Assembly: GCA_028583685.1 (NCBI GenBank)
Contig: JAMXIF010000048.1
Location: 18,750,015 to 18,814,014, forward strand
Reading direction: 5' to 3'
DNA from: Petaurus breviceps papuanus
Lineage: Eukaryota; Chordata; Mammalia; Diprotodontia; Petauridae
Length of the DNA stretch: 64,000 nt
The stretch's first letter is position 1. Each line of letters begins with the position of its first letter. The notes beneath the pieces are model-generated. The model had not been told where the DNA came from and made no database searches. It saw only the letters and a program-made list of their open reading frames with translations. Shown piece by piece: positions 55,240 to 64,000 of the stretch. Both the position numbers and the translations under genes were made by a program.

Positions 55240-55670
55240 TTTGTCTTAGAGTCTCTCACATTCTAATGGGGGAGAAAACCGTAAACAACTCAATGCATAC
55301 AAAATATAGTGTAAATGAAAAATAATCTCAAAGCACTAGCGAATGTGTGTTGGTGTGGGAAGATTCCTGTGAGAAATTAGGAGGCTTCCAGAGACATGAT
55401 TTTAGGATTGGGGCCCAGCCCCCCATTAGGAGGACACCTGGAAAGATGTCTTGCTAAAGGTGGAATTTGAACTTGAGGAGGCCAGGGAAGCCAGAAGTTG
55501 AGGTGAGGAGGGGAGAACATTCCAGGCAGTGGGACAGCCAGTACAAAGATAATGGAGTTGTGAAATGGAGGCCAGTATCACTGGATAGTAAAGTATATGG
55601 AAGGGGAATAAAGTCTGAGGCCAAAGTGGCTTTAGAGTTAAATGGCTTAGAGTTTAGATGGTTAGTTTAG
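55240..55670 (-). mobile_element. L2 LINE 3' end, reverse
   Basis: TCTCACATTCTAATGGGGGAG...GAGAACATTCCAGGCAG...GAGGCCAGTATCACTGG. Faces the preceding forward L2. Confidence 0.75.
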
Positions 55671-55679
55671 AGTTAAAAG

Positions 55680-56090
55680 GTGTCAGTTTTTCTCTAGACA
55701 AATCATTTACACACTGAGTCTCAGTTTATATAAAATAAATGAGTTTGACTACATGCCCGTAAGCTAACTCAGAATATTATGATCCTATAAACCAGGTTTA
55801 TTTATTTATTAATACATTTGTTTGTTTACTTTTTGATTTAATTTTCAGTACAGGCTAGACCAGGGATTGGGCCTTTGTTATCTTTGCTTTACTATAAATT
55901 GCCGAGTCCACTGTGGAGTGAAAAGAACACAATTTGGAATGGAAAAACTTTGTTTCCCATATGACTTTGAGGAATACAACCACCTCTCTGGTCCTCAGTT
56001 TACTCATTTTTAAAGGAGATTTCACTAGGCTCCAGGGCTGTTCTAGGTCTACATCCTATGTTTTTATAGTCCCTTTCTAAATACTACTTA
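55680..56090 (+). repeat. MIR-like remnants
   Basis: About 55690-55795 (ACTGAGTCTCAGTTTATATAAAATAAATGAG) and about 55910-56080 (GTCCTCAGTTTACTCATTTTTAAAGG). Confidence 0.55.
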
Positions 56091-56209
56091 TTCTTCCTTA
56101 AAAGTCCCAACTCTATCGTCAAAGTCCCACCACAAAAATCACCACCATCTCTCCTCATAACCCAGAAGAAATATTCCAGGAGGTCAGACTCAAGAGCCTT
56201 GGAATAGCT

Positions 56210-56880
56210 GTGTCCCTATAACTTCACACCCATCTGAACCGATCAGAGGGAAGAATACATACAGTTGGGTAGAGATATACATTTCACTCAACAGGGATAG
56301 AAGAGAAAAGAGAATTAGAAGGAAGGTAAATTAAGGGAGCGATTAGTACTAAAAAAAAAAAAAAAAAGAAAAAACCCTCTAAGGACATTAAAAAATATTT
56401 ATAGCTCTTTTTGAAGTTGCAAAGAATGGCAACCTAACGGGTACTCACCCATTGGGGAATAGTTGAACAAATTATGATGTATAAATGTGAAGAAATACTA
56501 TTATATTATAAGAAACGATGAAGGGACTGGTGTAAGAGAAACATAGGAAGAATTATATGAACTAATGCAGAGTAAAGTGAAGAGAACCATGAAAACAATT
56601 ACACAATGACAACAATATTGTAAAGGTAACCTTGAAAAATTTAGGCATTCTGATCAGTAATTACCAACCATAATTCCAGAGGACTAAGGATGAAACATGC
56701 TACCCATCTCTTGACAGAGAATTAAAGGATTCAGGGTCCAGAGTGAGACTTTTTTTTTGTGGACATAGCCAGTGAAGAAATTAGTTTTGCTTGATTATGC
56801 ATGTTTGCAACAGAGGTTTTCTTTTGTTTTTAATGTAGATCAAGGATGAGAGAAAGCAGATTTTTGCTGATTGAAAAAAT
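56210..56880 (+). mobile_element. L1 3' end (same family as 44295-45135)
   Basis: ATACATTTCACTCAACAGGG, an A-tract, then TATTTATAGCTCTTTTTGAAGTTGC, CCCATTGGGGAATAGTTG and a 3' UTR to about 56880. Old. Confidence 0.75.
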
Positions 56881-56900
56881 ATTTTTAACGAAAATACTTT

Positions 56901-57071
56901 GGAGGCAACCAGATAGCACAGGGAGTAAGAGCACTGGCCCCAGTGTCGGGATGACCTGGGGATTGAATCCAGGCTCAGACACTTAGCACCCACCCAGAAA
57001 CACCTGGCTGTGTAACCTTGAGCAAGTTACTTAACCCCAATTGCTTTAAAAAAAAAAAAAAAGAAAGAAAA
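56901..57071 (+). repeat. CORE-SINE, CAATTGCTT-tail type, full length
   Basis: GGAGGCAACCAGATAGCACAG head, AGTGTCGGGATGACCTGG middle, core and long A-tail. Duplication GAAAATACTTT (56890-56900 and 57072-57082). Confidence 0.9.
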
Positions 57072-57089
57072 GAAAATACTTTGCATTAT

Positions 57090-57480
57090 AAAATTCAGAC
57101 TTTGAACTTCTCGGGAGCAGTAACTATTTTTTTGCCTTTTTTTCTTTATCCCTAGTACGGTGCTTGGCACATAGTAGTCACTTAAATGCATTTTGACTTG
57201 ACTTATGAGATTACAGATTTAGAGCTAAAATGGACGTAAAGGCTATATAGTCTAACCTCTTCATTTTACAAGGAAATTGAGGCTCAGGGTTAAAAACAAG
57301 TCCGAATCACATATCTAGAGCTGGTGGAGGCTGTCAAGGTCACAGTGCAACACTCTCACTTTTGACAGATGGGAAAAAATATCTGGAATGGTTAGCCAAA
57401 GTCATGCCAGTGGTAAATTGAAAAACTAAGATTCAAACTCAGGTCCTCAGAGTCCAAATCTAATGCCCCTTCTTCTGTTC
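57090..57480. repeat. L2 tail followed by MIR remnants
   Basis: Forward L2 tail at about 57100-57205 (CTAGTACGGTGCTTGGCACATAG). Then two reverse MIR-like pieces to about 57480. Confidence 0.65.
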
Positions 57481-57487
57481 TAAGCTC

Positions 57488-57735
57488 CCACTTACACAGC
57501 TAGGTGGCACAGTGAATAGAGTACCTGACCTGACATCTTCCTGAGTTCAAATCTGGCCTCAGACACTTACTAGCTGTGTGACCTTGCGCAATTTACTTAA
57601 CCCTGTCTACCTCAGTTTCCTCATCTGTAAAATGAGCTGGAGAAGGAAATGGTAAACCACTCTAATGTATCTTTGTTAGAAAATCCCAGATAGGGTCATG
57701 AAGAGTTAGATACAACTGAAAGGACTGATCAGCAA
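57488..57735 (+). repeat. MAR1-type SINE
   Basis: CAGCTAGGTGGCACAGTGAATAG head, TAGCTGTGTGACCTTGCGC, GAGCTGGAGAAGGAAATGG, GATAGGGTCATGAAGAGTTAG tail. Confidence 0.88.
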
Positions 57736-57739
57736 CATA

Positions 57740-57900
57740 CACTTTGTATTTACTCATTTGTCTACAGGACTTACTCCACTAGGAGAATATAGACTTCTCA
57801 AGGGGAGAAAATGTTTCCTTTTGGTGTTTGTATGCCCAGTATCTAAGTAAGCACTCACTAAGTGCTTACTGTAATTATTAAATTGAATTTATACTTTTCT
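57740..57900 (+). repeat. L2 tail, forward
   Basis: TTCTCAAGGGGAGAAAATGTTTCC...CTAAGTAAGCACTCACTAAGTGC. Confidence 0.6.
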
Positions 57901-57917
57901 TTTGGTATAGGAAGGAT

Positions 57918-58225
57918 TTGGGGCAGCTAAATGACCCAGTGGTTAGAGCCAGGCTTGTAGTCAGATTTGAGTTCAAAGAGTTCAGAAAGAACTTGAGTTC
58001 TAACTTGGAGTCAAAAAGACATAAGTCTTGACCTTACTTAGCTATATGACCCTGGGCAGGTCACTTTAGTTCTCTGGGTCTCAGTTTCCTTATCTGTAAA
58101 ATGAGGACTATACTATAAGCACCGACCTTACAAGGCTGTTGTGAGACCCAAATCAAATGACAGATGTAAAGTGCTTTGTAAACCTTAAAGCACCAAAAAA
58201 ATGCTATCTTTTATTATTATTTGGG
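57918..58225 (+). repeat. THER1/MIR-type SINE, nearly full length
   Basis: GGGGCAGCTAAATGACCCAG head, ATATGACCCTGGGCAGGTCAC core, CAAGGCTGTTGTGAGACCC and TATTATTATT end. Confidence 0.8.
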
Positions 58226-59014
58226 AACTTAATACTTTTACATAGGTAAAAGGAATAATGAACAAAACTGAAAGGTATCTCTTCCCATTGAATTCAAAAC
58301 CCACTCATTCTTCCAGAGCTATCCTTACTATCTACACTGAACATCTATCAGCTTCTGTAAGCACTAGTCTCTTTAGGTCAGCAGCTCTTAACTTTTTTTT
58401 TTTTAATGTCATGGACCCCATAGACAGTCTGGTGATACCTTTGGCTGCCTTCTCAGAATAATGTTTTTAATGCATAAAATAAAAAATAAAATGCATAGGA
58501 TGAAAAGGAAACTAATGAAAAAGAGGAATAGCAGTATACCCTAGACCACCACCAACCCTACTTCCAGCCCGGGGTCTGAAAACATCACTGAGAGGAGCAA
58601 TCACTATGGTGAACACCATCACCAATGTCAACTGTTGACCAACTTCCACCACCTGGAAGGTAAGCCCAAAAGCCCTGGTAGTGGCAGCACACCTCACTGG
58701 TCCTGCTTCCAGGCTAGTCCCAAAAGATATATCATCCCAGGAAGTGTTTCTCCCTAAGGAGATATAGCCTGGCAACTTTTTGTGGGTGCTGCAACCACAG
58801 CTATTTAAGTCCCCAAAAAAGGTTTTTGCCACTGAAGTCCTTTTGCACTACCAAATGGTTTAGCATCAGAAACTGATGAGATTTTATCAGTGGAAATAAC
58901 AGTAAAGATTAATTACTATCTGTTTTGCTGTGTGGCCAAAGGATTGTGGAATTTTTCCATGTGACTTTCAGCTGAAATGTTCTATGTGTGGTATCTTACC
59001 TACCCACTCCTCAT
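58226..59014. other. Intergenic, otherwise unassigned
   Basis: Apart from the possible hAT-type piece, no repeat or exon recognised. A 106-codon minus-strand open stretch at 58512-58832 has no known domain. Confidence 0.4.
58378..58520. repeat. Possible non-autonomous hAT-type remnant
   Basis: CAGCAGCTCTTAACTTTTTTT...CATGGACCCCATAGACAGTC...TTCTCAGAATAATGTTTTTAATGC is a widespread mammalian repeat that I place tentatively with hAT-derived elements. No paired ends seen. Confidence 0.4.
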
Positions 59015-59935
59015 TAAAGATCAATCAACCAAAAAACATTATTAAATTCATACTGTGTCAGGCACTGTGCTGTGCTGATGATACAAAAAGAGGCAAAAGT
59101 CAGTCTCTACCCTCAAGAACTTTACGGTCTAATGGGGGAGACAACATGCAAACATATGTACAAAGCAAGCTATATACAAGATAAATAATAGATAATTAAC
59201 TGAGAGAAGGCTTCCTGTAAAAGGTGGGATTTTATACTTAACAGTAGTTCTTTTTCCAGTAGCAAAGAATTAGAAATCAAAGGGGCTCTCATCAGTTGGA
59301 GAATGAGTGAACAAGCTGTCGCATATGATTATGATGTAGTACTCTAGTGTTGTGGGAAATGATGGGGTAGGGGTGGTTTCAGAAAAAAGCATGGTAAGAC
59401 CTATCTATATGAACTGATGCAAAGTGAAGCAAAAAACAGGAAGATCGTTGTGCATAATAACAGCAATGTTGTAAGGCTTAACTGTGAAAAACTTGGTTAC
59501 TCTGATCAATACAACAATCCACAACAGTGCCAAAGGACTCAGGATAAAAAACTGTCATACACCTCCTTAGAAACAACTGATGAACTCTGAATGCAAACTA
59601 AAGTATAGTTTTCTCAACTTTCTTTGTTCTTGCTTTTTAAAAAATGTGGCTAATATGGAAATATGTTTTGCATGATTTCACATGTATAATTGATATCATA
59701 TTGCTTCCTTTCTCAGTGGGTAGGGTAGGAGCAGGAGAGAATTTGACGCTCAACATTTTAAGAGAAAGGAATGTTCAAAATAAATAGTTTTTTTGTTAAA
59801 GGTGGGATCTTTTGGGAGACTTAAGGGAAGCCAGGGAAGCCAGTAAGCAGAGATGAGGAGGGAAAGTGTTCCAGGCACGGGGGAAAGCCAGACAAAATGC
59901 TTGGAGCTGAGAGAGTCTTGTTCATGAAACATCCA
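59015..59935 (-). mobile_element. L2 LINE 3' end, reverse, split by L1
   Basis: AAACATTATTAAATTCATACTGTGTCAGGC tail and TAATGGGGGAGACAACATG. Interrupted at 59230, resuming at 59809 with GGGAGACTTAAGGGAAGCC and GTGTTCCAGGCACGG. Confidence 0.8.
59231..59797 (+). mobile_element. 5'-truncated L1 inserted in L2
   Basis: L1 end: GCAAAGAATTAGAAATCAAAGG, CATCAGTTGGAGAATGAG, 3' UTR and A/T-rich tail. Target duplication AAAGGTGGGAT (59220-59230 and 59798-59808) lies in the host L2. Confidence 0.9.
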
Positions 59936-59939
59936 GGAG

Positions 59940-60050
59940 GCAGGTACTGTCTTACTTTTGTATTTTTATATCCACTGCTTAGCACAGTGTTTTGTAGATA
60001 GTAAGCACTTAATAAATGCTTTGTTATTCATTCATTCAGTCATTCATTCT
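59940..60050 (+). repeat. L2 tail, forward
   Basis: GGTACTGTCTTACTTTTG...CACTGCTTAGCACAGTG...TTAATAAATGCTTTG. Confidence 0.8.
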
Positions 60051-60094
60051 GTCTTTGATTACTCCAAATCACATTGATTTCTGTCTTCTCTGAG

Positions 60095-60290
60095 CTCCAA
60101 TAATGATAATTACAACAATAATAATTTACATGTATAGAGTTTTTTGATTTGCGAAATTCTTCATGTACATTAATTGGTTTGATTCTCACCACAACTCTGT
60201 GAGGTAAAGACTCACATTTTACAGATGAAGAAGCCAAGGTGCAAAGAGATTAAATGCTATTTTATAGCACTTTTGTGGGGTGGGGGTGGG
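60095..60290 (-). repeat. MIR-like SINE remnant
   Basis: Reverse: GATTCTCACCACAACTCTGTGAGG, ACATTTTACAGATGAAGAAGCC. Ends in a GGTGGGGG simple run at about 60278-60294. Confidence 0.7.
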
Positions 60291-60299
60291 GGTAGGCTA

Positions 60300-61465
60300 G
60301 ACCTTCCAGTTATTCAGATTTGCAACTCATCTGTAACTTATACTCTTGGAAAACAGTGCTTATTCTACTTCAAGAAATTTCCAATTTAATTGAACATTGT
60401 CTTGTCTTATTTTCTTGTGTTAGTTTTTCCTCCAAGTGTAACTGAATCCGTAACAAGAGAATGATCTCTTTGTGCCCATCTTATCTCCAGAGAATGGATA
60501 GTATTTGGTTTGTGCTAGATAACTGATTTAAATTCTAAGTTCTATTCCTCTCTCCTTTTCTTTACAGAAGTGGACTAAGGGTTTTCAACTTTACATTTAA
60601 AGACAGATTTTTGGTTTCTTTATCTTTTATTATTTATGTTAACACAGGCCACCCTGAAACCTATGACCTGAAGACCAAGTGTATTAGGTTATACTTTACT
60701 CCACCCAGGGTTCTCTGGTACCCTTAAGGGGTTATGGAGAATATCTAGACTCTCTGCAAATGGCTTCAGCCTCCATCAATGGTATTCCCTCAATTGTAGA
60801 GGGTTTAGGGCTGTTGTACCTGAGTTCCATATAGCCACTAACAGTCAGATTGGCTTTTACACCAAAATGTTTACTTCAGAAGGTATTAAAAAAAAACCCA
60901 AACAACTTACTTCCCCAACATATAGGATCCTTGGTGATCCTCCTGCCCTGTACCACCTTAGTCTCTGGAGAAGGAAAAGGAATTAGGTTCATACCTTTAG
61001 CTCCGTTCCCATAGAGCACAGAATTGGGTTCCAAATACAAAAGACCCCTTTGGCTTGAGTCCCCAGCACCCTGGTTTCTCAGGGGTTCTATGCCACCCCA
61101 CCTGCAATCCTAGATCCAAGGTTATTGTTATGGCTCAAACTTCAGGGTCATTCAGGATCACCTCCAGCCTCTGAAACTAAGGACAAACAAAGAACAGAAA
61201 CAAACACCAGAACCATTTCTGAGAACTAGGGTAAAAAGAGAGGTAAGCAGAAGAAAAGTTCTTCCTCTCTTACCAGTTAAAAAGGTTAAATGACTGTCTT
61301 GTCAGTTTTAAAGACGAAGAAAGTCAAAGGAGGCTACCCACCCACCCGATGGGATACTGTGGGGTCCATATTAGGTAAATTGGGGTATGCTCTAAAAGTT
61401 CTTCAAAGGCATTTCCATGTTAGAACTTGGAGTGCTCAGAGAAACCCAGTTTACATTTATTTTAA
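60300..61465. other. Intergenic unassigned; GC-richer 60640-61200
   Basis: 60640-61200 is CC/GG-rich relative to its flanks, with no motif of SINE, L1, L2 or MAR1. Could be an old reverse-oriented LTR or a unique segment; no ends found. Confidence 0.35.
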
Positions 61466-61723
61466 GAAAGTGGATAATCCAGCAAACAATGGGGTCCTTT
61501 CAATTCAACAAATATTTGTTTAGTGCCTTTTATGGACCCACCATATTAGTGGGTCCCACCCACTATTTTAGGGCCTGGGAGGTATATAAAGTTTAAATCA
61601 GACATTATCCTTGCTTTTACCTAGCTTATACTCTAACATAGGGGAATATAAACCATATGCAATAATTATAAAATCAAGTGCTAGAACTTGGTTGCAACTG
61701 AAAATATTTTTTCCTTCAGCAAA
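61466..61723. repeat. Local duplication, copy 1
   Basis: Starts GAAAGTGGATAATCCAGC and ends near TTTTTTCCTTCAG. Contains an L2-tail-like stretch (CAAATATTTGTTTAGTGCC). About 94% identical to copy 2 over the first 200 or so bases. Confidence 0.93.
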
Positions 61724-62979
61724 TTTTTTTTATTTTTTAAATGTAAGTTACACAAAAATTAGGACATCAATAAAAATTTTAGAATTAAAATATAAATTCT
61801 AAAACCAGGAATAAAAGAATTTCCTCCCAGATACAGATAAACAATGTGGTATTAAGTGATGGACTAAATATTTACTGACAAATTTTCTGGAACTACCTAT
61901 TCAGTTACATGACCTTAATTAACTTGGTCTTGGGTGGATGTTACTATGGTAAATTATATTAGGATTTGAAAAATAAAACTATTATTATGACCTGAAGCTG
62001 CTTTTGGCTAGTCATAAAATATCCAGAAATTCTTTGCTAAAATCATGTATATCCTAGCAGTCTGATCTTGGTTTTTATTTGCATGAACAGTAGGACTTAA
62101 AGTACATGAAAAACTCTTGATTGGATTTGGTATAGCCAGTACCCATGGCTAGGTTACTCGGATTCATGTGCTCTTTACTGCCTTATGAATTTGGACAACT
62201 CAACCTTTCTGAGACTCAGCTTCCTCAATTATAAAATGAAGGGCTAACACCTGATGATCGCTAAGGTCTCTCCTGCTGTAAATTGATAATCCTATAACTT
62301 GAAAGATGCTCACCTCCATGCATGAAAGCTTGTTTGTTGATTTCTTTTTTAATTGAAGGAAAAATGTTTTCTCAGCTGCTACCAAGTTCCGGTACTTAAT
62401 GAAAATCTGTTATGGCTTTGTTATAAGAACAGAAAAAGTTAGTTTTCAAAATAATAACTTCTTTATTAGCTCCTTTTGTAAGTTATCTAAATGTGAATAA
62501 ACAAACTGAATGTTTCAACAGTAGCAACAGTAAAATACAATGAAGCAAACATCAAAACCTAAAATAGTCACCTATATCCCATTCCCTGCAGAGTGCAAAC
62601 TCCAAAGGGGAAAAAAAAAGGACCTCTTCTCCCTTCCCTTCATTCCCATGCAATGATGTTGTCATAAGGAAGTATAAACATTTTTCTGCTGAGTTGTGTC
62701 TCTTTGTACATGAAATTAGTGCCCACACACTTAGTCATTAATTTTTAAACATAAAGGAGTACTGTTATCCTAAGAAACAGGCTGCAGGGTTCTAATATGC
62801 CATAATCCATAAAATGACTATTTTAGACTCCACATGTGGGTTCAAAAACTTGCATATTCAATAGGAGACAGTAATTTCAATGGCAATTTCCATTTCAACC
62901 AATACCTGCCATTTATATTCACAACTATGTTCCTTCTTAAAAAAAGAAAAACAAAACATCTGAGCCCAAGCATAGTGGA
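61724..62979. other. Intergenic, mostly unassigned
   Basis: A forward MIR-like piece at about 62165-62300 (GAGACTCAGCTTCCTCAATTATAAAATGAAGG). The remainder has no recognised feature. Confidence 0.4.
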
Positions 62980-63318
62980 GAAAGTGGATAATCCAGCAAA
63001 CAATGGGGTCCTTTCAATTCAACAAATATTTGTTTAGTGCCTTTTATGGACTCACCATATTAGTGGGTTCCACCCACTATTTCAGAACCTGGGAGGTATA
63101 TAAAGTTTAGATCAGACATTATCCTTGCTCTTGCCTAGCTTATACTCTAACATAGGGGAATACAAACTGTATGCAATAATATTTTATAATTAATTTATAT
63201 ATAAATTATATAAATATAATATTATATATTATAAATATAATATATAATTATATATAATTTATTTTATAATCAAGTGCTAGAACTTGGTTGCATCTGAAAA
63301 TATTTTTTCCTTCAGTAA
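62980..63318. repeat. Local duplication, copy 2, with AT-rich expansion
   Basis: Same start and end as copy 1, in the same orientation, 1.5 kb away. About 85 extra AT-rich bases lie at about 63172-63270. Confidence 0.93.
63172..63270. repeat. AT-rich palindromic minisatellite
   Basis: TTATATATAAATTATATAAATATAATATT-like units, shortened here. No G or C over almost 100 bases. Absent from copy 1 of the duplication. Confidence 0.9.
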
Positions 63319-63384
63319 AAAAAAATGAACAAAAAAAATGAATGGTCTTCTATACATGGAAGTGAACATCTTTCAAAATATAGG

Positions 63385-63550
63385 ATCATCAGTCTAGAGA
63401 TTGTCAAGTGTGAGCCCTTCATTTTACAGTTGAGGAAGCTGAGTCTTGGAGAGGTTAACTGACTTGTCCAAAATCATAAGGCAGTAAATAGCATTTGAAT
63501 CCCAGTATTCTGACTTCAGTTCTAGGACTGTCTTTACTCCATTATAATGC
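63385..63550 (-). repeat. MIR-like SINE remnant
   Basis: Reverse: CATTTTACAGTTGAGGAAGCTGAG...GGTTAACTGACTTGTCC...CTTTACTCCATTATAATGCC. Confidence 0.7.
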
Positions 63551-64000
63551 CTTCTGCTTTAATATGTTCAGTTCCATTGTTTTACTGTCAAAAATAGCTC
63601 CTTAGAAAAAAACAGATCATTACTGTTTGGTTCTTATGAGATGAGAGATATCCAACAGTAAGTGCTGATTGTACCATAATGAAAGCGAATGTGTTTCATG
63701 TGTTTTATCTCTTATTGGTCATCCAAATAAAAACTAATATCAGACTACTAGGGTATACAGCATTTCAGCAGAAGATTTCTGGATAATATAAAAATACATG
63801 ATAAGCACACAAGCATTACAAGCACTGTTATGGAGTGAAGAGACTCAAGCAGATGCTCTGCCAAAGTTCGCTTCGGAAGTCTGGGACTGTGTTCTAGGGA
63901 AGGTTTTTAGGAGAGTGAAGCCAGAAGCTGGGCATCAGCAGCCATTCTTCTCAATACCTCTCATGTAGGGAGGAAGGCAGGTGGTTGTTCTTGTTGCTCA
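63551..64000. other. Right edge, unassigned
   Basis: No exon (including GPATCH1 exon 1) and no repeat recognised. Confidence 0.4.

Noticed and set aside
1-64000. CRISPR array, operon, phage or plasmid features
   Set aside because: No regularly spaced repeats or dense coding. The composition and intron-exon structure are mammalian.
1-64000. tRNA genes suggested by many A-box and B-box motifs
   Set aside because: All such motifs are in SINE heads, which lack a tRNA cloverleaf continuation and have SINE cores and A-tails.

Overview
This is ordinary mammalian intronic and intergenic DNA, and the repeats point to a marsupial. There are many tRNA-derived CORE-SINEs with a MIR-like core, MAR1-type SINEs whose 3' part matches the marsupial RTE-tailed family, an L1-related HAL1-type element, and many old L2/MIR/THER1 fragments. 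I cannot name the species. The marsupial call comes from family recognition by eye, not from a database search.

One protein-coding gene is recognisable: RHPN2 (rhophilin-2), on the minus strand. Its first four coding exons lie at 52508-52443, 27468-27353, 8468-8340 and 4517-4442. All four introns have usable GT/AG sites and phases that match across each junction. The joined 387 bases encode the first 129 residues: a short N-terminus, the Rho-binding HR1 (REM-1) domain and the first part of the BRO1 domain. Introns 1, 2 and 3 are about 25.0, 18.9 and 3.8 kb. Exon 5 onward would lie beyond position 1. To the right of exon 1 are the presumed promoter, a CpG cluster with an NRF1-like site near 54.13 kb, and about 9.6 kb of intergenic repeats. 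I found no exon of the next gene (GPATCH1 in the usual mammalian order).

Region by region: 1-4441 (intron 4) holds a solo LTR with a 5-bp target duplication and a head-to-tail SINE dimer. 4518-8339 (intron 3) is mostly old unique sequence. 8469-27352 (intron 2) holds an RTE reverse-transcriptase fossil, L1 pieces in both directions, a nearly complete HAL1-type element with nested SINEs, a second solo LTR, a 54-bp tandem duplication, a long L2 copy and a 10-N assembly gap. 27469-52442 (intron 1) holds L1, L2, MAR1 and SINE insertions, a Tigger fragment and several nested insertions datable by target-site duplications. 52509-64000 is promoter plus intergenic repeats, with a roughly 260-bp local duplication at 61.5 and 63.0 kb whose second copy has gained an AT-rich expansion.

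Nothing supports a novel multi-gene system, CRISPR array or operon. The best second-look items are the dimeric SINE found at two loci with the same junction, the HAL1-type element, the two solo LTRs (both antisense to the host gene), the recent local duplication, and the CpG/NRF1-like cluster upstream of RHPN2. Edges of old repeats are approximate; edges defined by target duplications are good to a few bases.
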